Shown here one piece after another: positions 17,872 to 26,640 of a stretch of DNA of 64,000 nucleotides; within the stretch, counting starts at the first letter, position 1; each line of letters starts with the position of its first letter. The notes below the pieces were generated by a model. The model was not told the origin of the DNA. It ran no database searches and saw only the letters and a program-made list of their open reading frames with translations. The stretch comes from Actinobacteria bacterium IMCC26256 (GTDB lineage Bacteria; Actinomycetota; Acidimicrobiia; IMCC26256): positions 62,001 to 126,000 of the forward strand of contig CP011489.1 in assembly GCA_001023575.1 (NCBI GenBank), written 5' to 3'. The position numbers were made by a program, and so were the translations under genes.

Positions 17872-19459
17872 CAATCAATGCGGCGCTTGATGCGTCAGTC
17901 CCTACGCTGATACCCGAACCCTCAAGCTCAGCAATTAGGTCCGTGGCGAGACTCTTCCCGAGAGCGACTCCCCATTGATCAAAAGAATCGATGCCCCATA
18001 TAAAACCCTGGATAGCAACTTTGTGCTCATAGAGCGAGAGCAACTGCCCGAGCGTAAACGGATTCAGCGACTCAATCATCAGAACACTCGATGGATGGTT
18101 GCCCGGAAATGTTTTATGCGGGATAAGCGCTGCCTCTTCCCCCGAGTCCGCTACCTCTTGAGATGTAAGCCCAAAAGCGAGTGCCTCCGCCTGCGCTACT
18201 CCGTTGGCAAAGAGCATGTCTTGATGGTTCCCAAAAGGCTCTGCTGCGCGCGCAACGAGAATGAAGTCGACTGGAACATTTACGGTTCCTTGGTGAAGGA
18301 GCTGAAGAAAAGCGTGCTGAGCATCGGTGCCCGCTGCGCCCCATACAATCGGTGCAGTTGGAACTGATACTTGCTCTCCGTTATTAGTAACTGATTTGCC
18401 GTTGCTCTCCATCTCAAGTTGCTGTAGGTGAGCCGGTAGGGCAGCAAGATCACGAGCATACGGAATAACCGCATGTGACTGCGCGCCATCGAAGTCGATT
18501 GACCAGATGCCAACAAGAGCCATCAACGCTGGAAGATTCTTCTCAAGCGGTGCGGAGAGTGCGTGCTGGTCCATGGCGTGCAGTCCACCTAGAAACTCTC
18601 GGAATGCTTTTGGTCCAATAGCAATCATGACGGGTAGGCCTATTGCAGATGCGACGGAGAAACGCCCGCCTACCCAATCCCAGAATCCGAAAGTGAGAGC
18701 AGCTTTAATCCCAAATCCCTCTACTGCATCGAGGTTTGTAGAGACCGCGGCAAAGTGACTTGAGACTGCATCATCTCCAAGCGAAGCTGTTACCCACGAG
18801 CGCGCCTCCTGAGCGTTAGAGATTGTCTCAGTGGTCGTAAATGTTTTTGAAGCAACGATGAAGAGCGTCTCAGCAGGGTCGAGCCCGTCAACGGCGGCAT
18901 GCAGATCAGCGCCGTCAACGTTTGAGATAAATCTCATTGTGAGATCGGGCGATACAAAAGGTCGCAGTGCATCGGTTACAAAACGTGGCCCTAGATGTGA
19001 TCCGCCGATCCCAATGTGGATCACATTTCGGATCTGCTTACCGGTTGCCCCGGTATGGCGGCCCGAGCGCACGGCCTCGGAGAACTCAGTCATCGCATCA
19101 AGCACTTCATGCACGTGAGGAACGACGTTCTCTCCATCAACCTCAATAACCGAGCCTCGAGGTGCCCGCAGCGCTGTGTGTAGAGCCGGCCTGTTCTCAG
19201 TTGTGTTGACGCGCGCTCCTGTCATCATCATTTTCAGCTTCTCGGCCACGCCCTCCTGCTCCGCTAGAGCGACGAGGAGGTCCAGGCTCTCAGGCGTGAT
19301 CCGGTGCTTTGATATATCTAGATAAACCCCCTCAGCCTCGGCGGATAGGTGATCGAGGCGTGCAGGGTCTTTGGCAAATAGGTCGCGAAGGTGGACCCCA
19401 TAAAGCGTTGCATGATGATTTAGGAGATTTACCCACGCAGGGGATTCGGAGAGTTTCAC
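17846..19459 (-). CDS. pgi: Glucose-6-phosphate isomerase
   Basis: A 537-residue protein, the normal length. It contains HIGIGGSHLGP, SKTFTTTETISNA, GFWDWVGGRFSVASAIGLP (family signature), MESNGKSV, and KTFPGNHPSS near the end. The enzyme interconverts glucose-6-phosphate and fructose-6-phosphate in glycolysis and gluconeogenesis. It is divergent from pheA with only 54 bp between start codons, so their promoters must overlap or one transcript is leaderless. Confidence 0.95.
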   Translation of the reverse strand: MKLSESPAWVNLLNHHATLYGVHLRDLFAKDPARLDHLSAEAEGVYLDISKHRITPESLDLLVALAEQEGVAEKLKMMMTGARVNTTENRPALHTALRAPRGSVIEVDGENVVPHVHEVLDAMTEFSEAVRSGRHTGATGKQIRNVIHIGIGGSHLGPRFVTDALRPFVSPDLTMRFISNVDGADLHAAVDGLDPAETLFIVASKTFTTTETISNAQEARSWVTASLGDDAVSSHFAAVSTNLDAVEGFGIKAALTFGFWDWVGGRFSVASAIGLPVMIAIGPKAFREFLGGLHAMDQHALSAPLEKNLPALMALVGIWSIDFDGAQSHAVIPYARDLAALPAHLQQLEMESNGKSVTNNGEQVSVPTAPIVWGAAGTDAQHAFLQLLHQGTVNVPVDFILVARAAEPFGNHQDMLFANGVAQAEALAFGLTSQEVADSGEEAALIPHKTFPGNHPSSVLMIESLNPFTLGQLLSLYEHKVAIQGFIWGIDSFDQWGVALGKSLATDLIAELEGSGISVGTDASSAALIARYQLLRD

Positions 19460-19513
19460 ATCGGAGACGATACCGGCGGAGGAGGCCCCCTAGGGCCGTC
19501 TAACCTCTCACCT

Positions 19514-20443
19514 GTGATTCGTGTTGCATACCTAGGACCCGAGGGCACCTTCACCGAGGAGGCCCTGCGCACTCAGGCAGATCTTGTCGCGGGCGAGACC
19601 ATCCCGGTGCGTTCGGTCCCAGAGGTCTTCTCGACCGTCGAGAGAGGTGACGCCGAACTTGGGCTCGTGCCGATCGAGAACGCAATTGAGGGTGCAGTAG
19701 CCCTAACTCTTGATGTGCTTGCCTTCGAGAGCGAGTTATTGATTCAGCGTGAAGTGGACCTGCCGATCTCTCTAAATCTCTGTGCGCGCCCGGGTACGAC
19801 TCTGCGCGATGTTCGAAGCATCCTGACAATGCCTATGGCCGTGGGGCAGTGCCGTGAGTGGCTTGAGCGTAAGTTGCCAGGCGTTGAGGTTCGCGCTGCT
19901 AACTCCACAGCGGAGGCGGCTCAAGAGGTTTCACGTTCACGCAAAACTGGGATTGCGGCAATCGCAAATGCCGGTGCTGCAAAGAAGTATGGCCTTAAAA
20001 ATCTTGCAACCGCCATCGAGGACCACGACCGTAATCAGACACGCTTCGTTTTGCTGGGGCGTGGAGTCCCCGCTCCTACCGGTCACGACCGCACAAGCAT
20101 TGTCTGCTTTCAGCGCTCAGACCGCCCGGGATCTTTATTAGCGATGCTTCAAGAGTTCGCAGCGCGGACAATCAACCTCACAAAAGTTGAGTCGCGCCCT
20201 ACTAAGCACACTCTCGGCGATTATTGCTTCTTCATAGATTTTGAGGGGCATGTCTCTGACCCACTCGTTGCTGACTGTCTGCGCACACTTGCTGCGAAGC
20301 AGGCAAAGGTAAAATTCTTAGGTTCGTATCCGGTAGCAGGGAGCGGTGCAGTTGCGCGCCGTAGTGCAGCCGGAAAATCATGGCGCGACGCCAATAGTTG
20401 GGTCAATGCTCTACAGGCGCAGGTTCGCAGTGAAGACGAGTAG
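19514..20443 (+). CDS. pheA: Prephenate dehydratase
   Basis: A 309-residue protein starting at GTG. The PDT domain opens VAYLGPEGTFTEEAL, includes PIENAIEGAV and ends with NQTRFVLLG (the TRF motif). A C-terminal ACT domain (~195-280; RPGSLLAMLQEFAARTINLT, then ESRP) is the phenylalanine-binding regulatory part. The reaction is prephenate to phenylpyruvate. Free-standing, not fused to chorismate mutase, as usual in actinobacteria. serS follows 28 bp later. Confidence 0.93.
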   Translation: MIRVAYLGPEGTFTEEALRTQADLVAGETIPVRSVPEVFSTVERGDAELGLVPIENAIEGAVALTLDVLAFESELLIQREVDLPISLNLCARPGTTLRDVRSILTMPMAVGQCREWLERKLPGVEVRAANSTAEAAQEVSRSRKTGIAAIANAGAAKKYGLKNLATAIEDHDRNQTRFVLLGRGVPAPTGHDRTSIVCFQRSDRPGSLLAMLQEFAARTINLTKVESRPTKHTLGDYCFFIDFEGHVSDPLVADCLRTLAAKQAKVKFLGSYPVAGSGAVARRSAAGKSWRDANSWVNALQAQVRSEDE

Positions 20444-20471
20444 TGAAGAGAAGTAATGAGGCAGATTCAGC

Positions 20472-21725
20472 ATGATTGATGTTAAACGGCTTCGAGAGGA
20501 GCCTGAGTACCGCCGCGGCATAGAGCGCAAACGTGTTCGCCCTGGGCTAATCGATGAGCTTCTTGCAGCGGAAGAGATTCGTCGCAGCCTGCTATCCGAG
20601 GTCGAGGAACTGCGTGCTGAGCAGAATGCTGCCTCGAAAGAGATTGGGCGAGCCGCAGCCGATGAGCGTGCCGAGCGCATCGCAGCTGCAGCAGTACTCA
20701 AAGAGCGCCTTACTACTCGCGAGCCTCATCTTGCTGAGGCAGAGGCATCGGTACGCGCACTTGCGCTTCAGATTCCGAACCCTGCATCGCCAGAGGTACC
20801 GGATGGTGGCGAGGATGATGGTGTAGTGCTCCGAACTGTGGGAGAAACTCCCGGGCCACCGCCGCTTGATCATGCAGCACTCGGTGAGTCTCTTGGCTTC
20901 GTTGATTCAGATCGCGGAGCAGAGGCGAGCGGTTCGCGTTTTGCATATCTAATGGGCGAGGCAGTCCTCCTCGAACTCGCTCTCGTGCAGTGGGTTATGT
21001 CCCAACTCGCCGCCGATGGCTTTACGCCTGTCATCCCTCCAGTACTCGTGCGCGAGCAGACGATGGAGGAGGCGGGCTTCTTCCCGACCGACCGCAGCCA
21101 GGTTTATGCACTCCCTGAGGACGAACTCTTTCTAGTCGGCACAAGCGAGGTTCCACTCTCAGCACTCCATCGCGGCGATCTCTTCGATGCCGATGCCCTG
21201 CCACTTAGGTACGGCGGATACTCAACTTGCTTCAGGCGCGAGGCCGGCACATATGGCAAGGACACTCGCGGCATATTCCGCGTTCACCAGTTCGACAAGG
21301 TAGAGATGTTCGTATGGGCCCACCCGGATCGCTCCAACGAAGAGCATGAGCGCATCCTCGCAATTGAGGAGAAGATTGTCGGTGGGCTGGGCCTGCCGTA
21401 TCGCGTTGTAGATATCGCTGCTGGAGATCTTGGAGCCCCCGCTGCTCGAAAGTTCGATATAGAGGTATGGCTACCGAGCGAGGGGCGATATCGAGAACTC
21501 ACCTCTTGCTCCAATTACCTGGATTACTCCGCTCGGCGCCTTGGGGCTCGGGTCAAGGATGACTCCGGGAATCGCCTAGTCCACACTCTGAACGGCACAG
21601 CCTGCGCGGTTGGGCGCACTCTCCTATTTCTCTTTGAGCATTTCCAAGAGTCAGATGGCGGGCTTGCGATCCCAGATGTGCTGGTGCCGTATACCGGGTT
21701 CTCCAAGGTTGGGCCTCGATCCTAG
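20472..21725 (+). CDS. serS: Seryl-tRNA synthetase
   Basis: A 417-residue class II synthetase. Residues ~25-105 are the two-helix coiled-coil arm that grips the long variable arm of tRNA-Ser. Motif 2 is CFRREAGTYGKDTRGIFRVH, and motif 3 includes NGTACAVGRTL. Charges tRNA-Ser with serine. Two serine tRNA genes, UGA and GCU, lie in the same window, one only 110 bp downstream. Confidence 0.95.
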   Translation: MIDVKRLREEPEYRRGIERKRVRPGLIDELLAAEEIRRSLLSEVEELRAEQNAASKEIGRAAADERAERIAAAAVLKERLTTREPHLAEAEASVRALALQIPNPASPEVPDGGEDDGVVLRTVGETPGPPPLDHAALGESLGFVDSDRGAEASGSRFAYLMGEAVLLELALVQWVMSQLAADGFTPVIPPVLVREQTMEEAGFFPTDRSQVYALPEDELFLVGTSEVPLSALHRGDLFDADALPLRYGGYSTCFRREAGTYGKDTRGIFRVHQFDKVEMFVWAHPDRSNEEHERILAIEEKIVGGLGLPYRVVDIAAGDLGAPAARKFDIEVWLPSEGRYRELTSCSNYLDYSARRLGARVKDDSGNRLVHTLNGTACAVGRTLLFLFEHFQESDGGLAIPDVLVPYTGFSKVGPRS

Positions 21726-21835
21726 GGACTGCTCCTTAAATATGGAGCCCAGAGGACTGCACCTAAATAGAGATAGCGGCTTTAGTTTCTGCGCAGGTAG
21801 AACTCTTTGAGCGTTCGTGTCCTATTCTGCAAGCT

Positions 21836-21921
21836 GGAGGGGTGCCAGAGCGGCCGAATGGGACGGTCTTGAAAACCGTTGAGCGAGAGCTCCGTGGGTT
21901 CAAATCCCACCCCCTCCGCCA
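21836..21921 (+). tRNA. tRNA-Ser (anticodon UGA)
   Basis: The acceptor GGAGGGG pairs with CCCCTCC, followed by G and encoded CCA. The anticodon stem ACGGT/ACCGT encloses CTTGAAA, giving UGA. A long variable arm (GAGCGAGAGCTC) and GGTTCAAATCC T-loop confirm a serine tRNA. It lies just after serS. Confidence 0.95.
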
Positions 21922-21932
21922 AGTTCTATAAG

Positions 21933-21992
21933 TAATAATCATCTTAATAATGGCCCTAATAATCAGCCTAATAATGACCGTATTAATCACCT
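21933..21992. repeat. 12-bp phased TAATAAT repeat array
   Basis: Four exact copies of TAATAAT plus five variable bases stand at 21933, 21945, 21957 and 21969, with a degenerate fifth at 21981. It ends 13 bp before the first acyl-CoA dehydrogenase start and lies just after tRNA-Ser. It may be a tandem operator or an A/T-rich promoter element. Confidence 0.8.
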
Positions 21993-22004
21993 AGAGGATG
22001 TTTC

Positions 22005-23183
22005 ATGTATATCGGTTACACGCCTGAGCAGATCGCTTTAAGAGACGAACTGCGTGAGTACTACAACCAGATGCTTACCCCCGAGGTAGAGGACGAACTC
22101 TCCAAGGGTGAGGGAGTTGGTCCAGTAGCGCGCGGGCTCTGGAAGAAGATGGCCGCGGATGGTTGGGCCGGCATTGGTTGGCCCAAGGAGTTCGGTGGCC
22201 AGGGACGTACTGCCGTCGAGCAGTTCGTATTCTTCGATGAGTCAATGCGCGCCGGTGCACCTGTGCCGATGCTTACCATCAACTCTGTCGCACCAACAAT
22301 TATGCAGTTCGGTTCTGATGAGCAGAAGGCGTTCTACCTCCCAAAGATCCTCGCAGGAGAGATCCACTTCGCTATCGGATACACAGAGCCTGAGGCCGGA
22401 ACAGACCTCGCTTCACTAAAGACCCGTGCAGTTCGCGATGGCGACGAGTATGTGATCAATGGTCAGAAGATCTGGACAAGTCTCGCTACCGATGTTGATT
22501 ACATCTGGCTTGCAGTGCGCACTGATCCAGATGTGAAGAAGCACAAAGGCATCTCAATGATCATTGTGCCGACTGGAGTCAAAGGCTTAAAGGTCGAGCC
22601 CATCAAGAACATGGGTGGACTCAACACAAACATCACCTTCTATGACGATGTTCGCGTACCGGTTGGAAACCTTGTAGGCGAAGAGAACAAGGGTTGGGGA
22701 TTAATCACGAACCAGCTCAATCACGAGCGCGTCACACTCTGCTCATCAGGGATCGTTGAGCGTCAACTCGAGGACGTTACTGAGTGGTCCAAGCTGACGC
22801 TTCTCGCAGATGGGCGACGCGTCATCGACCAAGACTGGGTGCAGATCAATCTTGCGCGCATCCACGCACGCCTCGAGTTTCTGCGACTAATCAACTGGAA
22901 GGTTGCATCAGACGCAACACAGGGCTTGCCGCTTGACCCAGCGTATGCATCGAGCATCAAGGTGTTCGGTACAGAGTTTTATCTTGAGGCTTTCCGACTC
23001 CTAATGGAGATCATGGGCACGAGCGCAACAGTCAAGGCCGGATCGCCAGGGGCGGTTGTACGCGGTCGCATCGAGGCACGGACTCGAAGCATGCACATCC
23101 TCACCTTCGGTGGTGGAACCAACGAGATGCAGCGAGACCTCATCGCACTCTTCGGTCTCAACATGCCCCCGTCGCCGCGCTGA
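22005..23183 (+). CDS. Acyl-CoA dehydrogenase (FadE-type), subunit 1
   Basis: A 392-residue flavoprotein of the actinobacterial FadE26/28-like group. It shows GWPKEFGG, FAIGYTEPEAGTDLASL (FAD/substrate loop), INGQKIWTS and TFGGGTNEMQRDLIA near the end. In canonical enzymes the last motif reads YEGT with a catalytic Glu; here it is GGGT. In the steroid-type heteromers the base sits at another position of one subunit. The adjacent partner gene fits an alpha2beta2 enzyme. Probable role: alpha,beta-dehydrogenation of a bulky or branched acyl-CoA. Confidence 0.85.
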   Translation: MYIGYTPEQIALRDELREYYNQMLTPEVEDELSKGEGVGPVARGLWKKMAADGWAGIGWPKEFGGQGRTAVEQFVFFDESMRAGAPVPMLTINSVAPTIMQFGSDEQKAFYLPKILAGEIHFAIGYTEPEAGTDLASLKTRAVRDGDEYVINGQKIWTSLATDVDYIWLAVRTDPDVKKHKGISMIIVPTGVKGLKVEPIKNMGGLNTNITFYDDVRVPVGNLVGEENKGWGLITNQLNHERVTLCSSGIVERQLEDVTEWSKLTLLADGRRVIDQDWVQINLARIHARLEFLRLINWKVASDATQGLPLDPAYASSIKVFGTEFYLEAFRLLMEIMGTSATVKAGSPGAVVRGRIEARTRSMHILTFGGGTNEMQRDLIALFGLNMPPSPR

Positions 23184-23240
23184 TCTAGTAGCTCATACGC
23201 GTACCTAAAACTCGCAACAATTTAAATCAGGAGAACTCAA

Positions 23241-24347
23241 ATGGATTTCACTCTCAACGAAGAGCAGCAAGAACTGCAGGGCCTTGCAAAGCAGATACTT
23301 ACCGACAAAGGAACCCTTGAGCGTTTGAAGGCGCACTCTGGGGAGGACTGGTTCGATCGTGAGACATGGTCGGAGTTTGCATCCGCTGGGCTCCTCGGAG
23401 TTGCGATACCGGAGGAGTACGGAGGCCTCGGATTCAGTTTCCTAGAGCTATGCCTCGTCCTCGCCGAGCAGGGTAGGCGTGTTGTATCTATGCCTCTATG
23501 GGCATCGCTTGTATGTGGTGCGCTCCCGATCTCAATGTTCGGTACCGACGAGCAGAAGAGCTCATACCTGCCTACTGTTGCAGATGGTTCAAGAATTTTG
23601 ACAGGCGCCTACGAAGAGTTCGGTGCAGACCCTGAGACTCCCTCCACAACAGCGACACGTAACGGAGATGGTTGGGTCATCAACGGTGTTAAGACCGGTG
23701 TCGGCGCTGCAGGGATAGCGAGCGAGATCTTGATTCCTGTCACAACACCCGAAGGTATCGGCATCTTCATCCTTGACCCCAAGGCTCAAGGAGTAACCAT
23801 TGCTCGTCAAGAGACAATGACGCAACTGCGATTCGAGATCACTCTTAAGGATGTCAAGGTTGATGGAGCGGCTCTGCTTGGTGGGATTCTTGATGATGGT
23901 TCAGCACTTCGCTTGATCCTTGATCACGTCACAACTGCAATCTGTGCGATTAGTGCAGGCTGTGCTCAAGAGGCAATTCGTATCGCAGCTGAGCACGTAA
24001 CCAATCGCTTCCAGTTTGATCGCCCGCTTGCGACTTTCCAAGCGGTAGGTCAGCGCATGGCGGATTCATTTATTGATACTCAAGCAATGAATCTCACGAT
24101 GCTCTCTGCCGCGTCGCATCTCTCACTCGGAGAGGCTGCACGCGAGGAGGTCGCCTCAGCAAAATACTGGGCAGCTGAGGGTGGGAGCAGAGTTGGTTTC
24201 GCGGTACTCCACGTTCACGGCGGAATCTCCATTGACCTCGACTACCCAATTCACCGCTACTTCTTGTGGATGAAGATGAATGAGTTTACACTCGGTGCTG
24301 CAACACCGACACTTCTTCGCCTCGGTCGCATGATCGCTGCGTCCTGA
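23241..24347 (+). CDS. Acyl-CoA dehydrogenase (FadE-type), subunit 2
   Basis: A 368-residue partner, 57 bp downstream of subunit 1 with a ribosome site (caggagaactc). It contains IPEEYGGLGF, GAYEEFGADPETP, INGVKTGV, FDRPLATFQAVGQRMAD (FAD-binding), and HVHGGISIDLDYPIHRY. The catalytic Glu segment of stand-alone enzymes is absent, as in the non-catalytic or shared-site subunits of steroid-type FadE pairs. I infer a heteromer with the upstream product. Confidence 0.85.
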   Translation: MDFTLNEEQQELQGLAKQILTDKGTLERLKAHSGEDWFDRETWSEFASAGLLGVAIPEEYGGLGFSFLELCLVLAEQGRRVVSMPLWASLVCGALPISMFGTDEQKSSYLPTVADGSRILTGAYEEFGADPETPSTTATRNGDGWVINGVKTGVGAAGIASEILIPVTTPEGIGIFILDPKAQGVTIARQETMTQLRFEITLKDVKVDGAALLGGILDDGSALRLILDHVTTAICAISAGCAQEAIRIAAEHVTNRFQFDRPLATFQAVGQRMADSFIDTQAMNLTMLSAASHLSLGEAAREEVASAKYWAAEGGSRVGFAVLHVHGGISIDLDYPIHRYFLWMKMNEFTLGAATPTLLRLGRMIAAS

Positions 24348-24416
24348 TCTGATTCTTCGAGACGTGGCCTAAAGGACTTTTTCCGCGAATCAATAACTCG
24401 CGTTACAGGGGGAATA

Positions 24417-26027
24417 ATGCCTGAGGATCCAGAGGCTTGGTGGAGTGAGGGAGTGCTTTACCAGATCTATCCGCGCTCATATGCGGACTCGAATGGCGAT
24501 GGGGTTGGTGACCTTCCGGGGATTACACAGCGACTAGATCACCTGTCTTGGTTGGGGGTTAAGGGGATCTGGCTAGACCCAATCACGGTCTCGCCAAACG
24601 CAGATTGGGGATACGACGTCTCAGACTTCTGCGATGTTGATCCAGCGCTCGGCACACTTGAGGATCTCGACGCACTTGTTAGCGAGGCTGCAAAACGCGA
24701 TTTACGAGTCATTCTTGATTTGGTACCAAACCACACGAGCATCGAGCACCCTTGGTTTATTGAGGCTCGTGCTTCACGGAGTAATCCAAAGCGCGATTGG
24801 TATGTATGGGCGGATCCATCAGAAGACGGCGGACCCCCCAATAATTGGGCCTCAAGTTTCGGTGGCCCTGCATGGACCCTTGATGAAACAACTGGGCAGT
24901 ATTTCTTACACAACTTCCTAAGCGAGCAGCCCGACCTCAATTGGTGGAACCCAGAGGTGCGCGATGAGTTTGATCGCATCCTCGCCTTCTGGTTCGACCG
25001 CGGTGTAGCCGGATTCCGTATAGATGTTGTCCACATGGTGATTAAGGATGCACAGCTGCGTGACAATCCCCCTGTCGAGGATGGCGACCACTGGTTCATC
25101 AAGATGCGCGGGCAGCGCCAGTTCTACAACTCATGTCGCCCCGAGGTTCATGATGTAATCAAGCGTTGGCGCAAGATTGCAGATTCGTATACTCCTAAGC
25201 GCGTGTTAATCGGCGAGACGCATGTCTTCGATACTGAGATGCTCGCCTCTTTTTATGGTGATGACGATGAATTGAATCTCGGGTTCAACTTCCTAATGAT
25301 CCACGCACCACTCTCAGCCGAGGCTCTGGGCAAGATCATTGAAGATACTGATGCAGCGATCCCTCCAGGTAGCGCGCCGGTATGGACTGGTGGCAACCAC
25401 GATAACTATCGCTTTCCGTCTCGTTGGGCTGAGGGCGACGCGGATCGTGCACGCGCCGCGCTGGTAATGCTCTTGACACTGCGTGGGTCCGTATTCCTCT
25501 ACTACGGCGACGAGATTGGAATGCCCGATACTGAGGTTCCGCTCGAGCAGATACTCGACCCGGTTGGGATCCGTATGTATCCGGTATTCGGTCGCGACCC
25601 TGAGCGCACACCTATGCAGTGGAGCGCAGATCCTGGCTTTGGCTTTACCGAACCCGGTGTCGAACCGTGGCTCCCATTCGGCGATGCAGCGTCATTCAAT
25701 GTCGCGGATCAGGTCGGTGACGCTGATTCATTCCTGACACTCACTCGCGATCTAATTGCATTGCGAGATGCGGAGAGTGATCTGCGCAGCGGTGCATTTA
25801 CGCGCATCGCAGCGCCAGTGGGAATCCTCGCCTACAGGCGCGGTGACGGTTTCTTGATCGCTGCTTCACTCGATGAAGGTGCCGGCGGGGTAATAAGTGG
25901 CGTAAACGGCGAAGTCGCCGCCTCTGCTCGCCGCTTTAGAGACGGCGAACAGATTGACGGCGACCTCACATTGGAGCCGGGTGATGCGTTAATTGTTCGA
26001 CTCGCACTCTCCCGACAGCCGCTTTAA
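24417..26027 (+). CDS. GH13 alpha-glucosidase (oligo-1,6-glucosidase type)
   Basis: A 536-residue enzyme with WWSEGVLYQIYPRSYADSNG at the N-terminus, the conserved region I DLVPNHTS, region II GFRIDVVH (nucleophile Asp), region III IGETHVF (acid Glu) and region IV GGNHDNYR (third Asp). QPDLNWWNP and YYGDEIGM are also typical. It would release glucose from short alpha-glucans or disaccharides. No signal peptide is visible, so it acts in the cytoplasm. Its linkage specificity is unresolved. Confidence 0.92.
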   Translation: MPEDPEAWWSEGVLYQIYPRSYADSNGDGVGDLPGITQRLDHLSWLGVKGIWLDPITVSPNADWGYDVSDFCDVDPALGTLEDLDALVSEAAKRDLRVILDLVPNHTSIEHPWFIEARASRSNPKRDWYVWADPSEDGGPPNNWASSFGGPAWTLDETTGQYFLHNFLSEQPDLNWWNPEVRDEFDRILAFWFDRGVAGFRIDVVHMVIKDAQLRDNPPVEDGDHWFIKMRGQRQFYNSCRPEVHDVIKRWRKIADSYTPKRVLIGETHVFDTEMLASFYGDDDELNLGFNFLMIHAPLSAEALGKIIEDTDAAIPPGSAPVWTGGNHDNYRFPSRWAEGDADRARAALVMLLTLRGSVFLYYGDEIGMPDTEVPLEQILDPVGIRMYPVFGRDPERTPMQWSADPGFGFTEPGVEPWLPFGDAASFNVADQVGDADSFLTLTRDLIALRDAESDLRSGAFTRIAAPVGILAYRRGDGFLIAASLDEGAGGVISGVNGEVAASARRFRDGEQIDGDLTLEPGDALIVRLALSRQPL

Positions 26028-26061
26028 GCGCAGGACTCTTGATGTGGCTACGCTCACAACT

Positions 26062-26541
26062 ATGAGCGCAGAGAAAGTAAGTGTCACCCGTGTAATTTCG
26101 GCAACACCTGAGGCCCTATTCGCGGTAGTGGCCGATCCCGCACGGCATTCTGATATTGATGGATCTGGGACAGTTAAGGGGAGCAGTGGTGAGTCCGGTA
26201 CTCGCCTCTCCCTAGGCGCCAAGTTTGGGATGTCGATGCGCCATGGTCTTCCCTACAAGATGATTAATGAGGTCGTGGAGTTTGAGGATGACCGCCTAAT
26301 CGCATGGAAGCCGAGTCTTGACGGCCCTGCTTTTATCGGTAGGTTGACTGGCTCTGTTATCTGGCGATATTCGTTCGAACCTGTAGAGGGCGGAACCAAG
26401 GTCACCGAGACCTGGGACCCCACGGAGAGCAAGATGTCTTGGATGCTGGGATTGCTTGGGGAGCAGAAATCAGCTCAGGCCAATATGGAGAAGACCCTCG
26501 AGCGCCTAGAGCAAAATATCCCCAACCCGGGCTCGAAATAA
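26062..26541 (+). CDS. SRPBCC (START-like) family protein
   Basis: I start this at ATG 26062 (159 residues). In-frame codons upstream overlap the glucosidase and look spurious. It follows the polyketide_cyc2/SRPBCC pattern: VISATPEALFAVVADP at the start, then GAKFGMSMRHG, WKPSLDGPAFIG, SFEPVEGGTKVTETWDP and a C-terminal helix (ANMEKTLERLEQ). The fold holds a hydrophobic ligand. The ligand is unknown. Confidence 0.72.
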   Translation: MSAEKVSVTRVISATPEALFAVVADPARHSDIDGSGTVKGSSGESGTRLSLGAKFGMSMRHGLPYKMINEVVEFEDDRLIAWKPSLDGPAFIGRLTGSVIWRYSFEPVEGGTKVTETWDPTESKMSWMLGLLGEQKSAQANMEKTLERLEQNIPNPGSK

Positions 26542-26545
26542 CCCC

Positions 26546-26593
26546 AACTTCGGGTGATTAGTGTCGCTATAGCGACACTAAGTGACCGAAGTT
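26546..26593. promoter_or_regulatory. 48-nt inverted repeat, possible terminator or operator
   Basis: The inner 24 bp (26558-26581) are a perfect palindrome with no loop, built on TTAGTGTCGCTA. After a 4-bp unpaired bulge on each side, a second 8-bp pair (AACTTCGG/CCGAAGTT) extends it. It starts 4 bp after the SRPBCC stop. No clear U-tract follows, so a Rho-independent terminator is not certain. Confidence 0.6.
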
Positions 26594-26640
26594 CAGAGGC
26601 TTTTGGGGCCTCGGGTAGCCTGACCCCCTTAGGGGGATTC

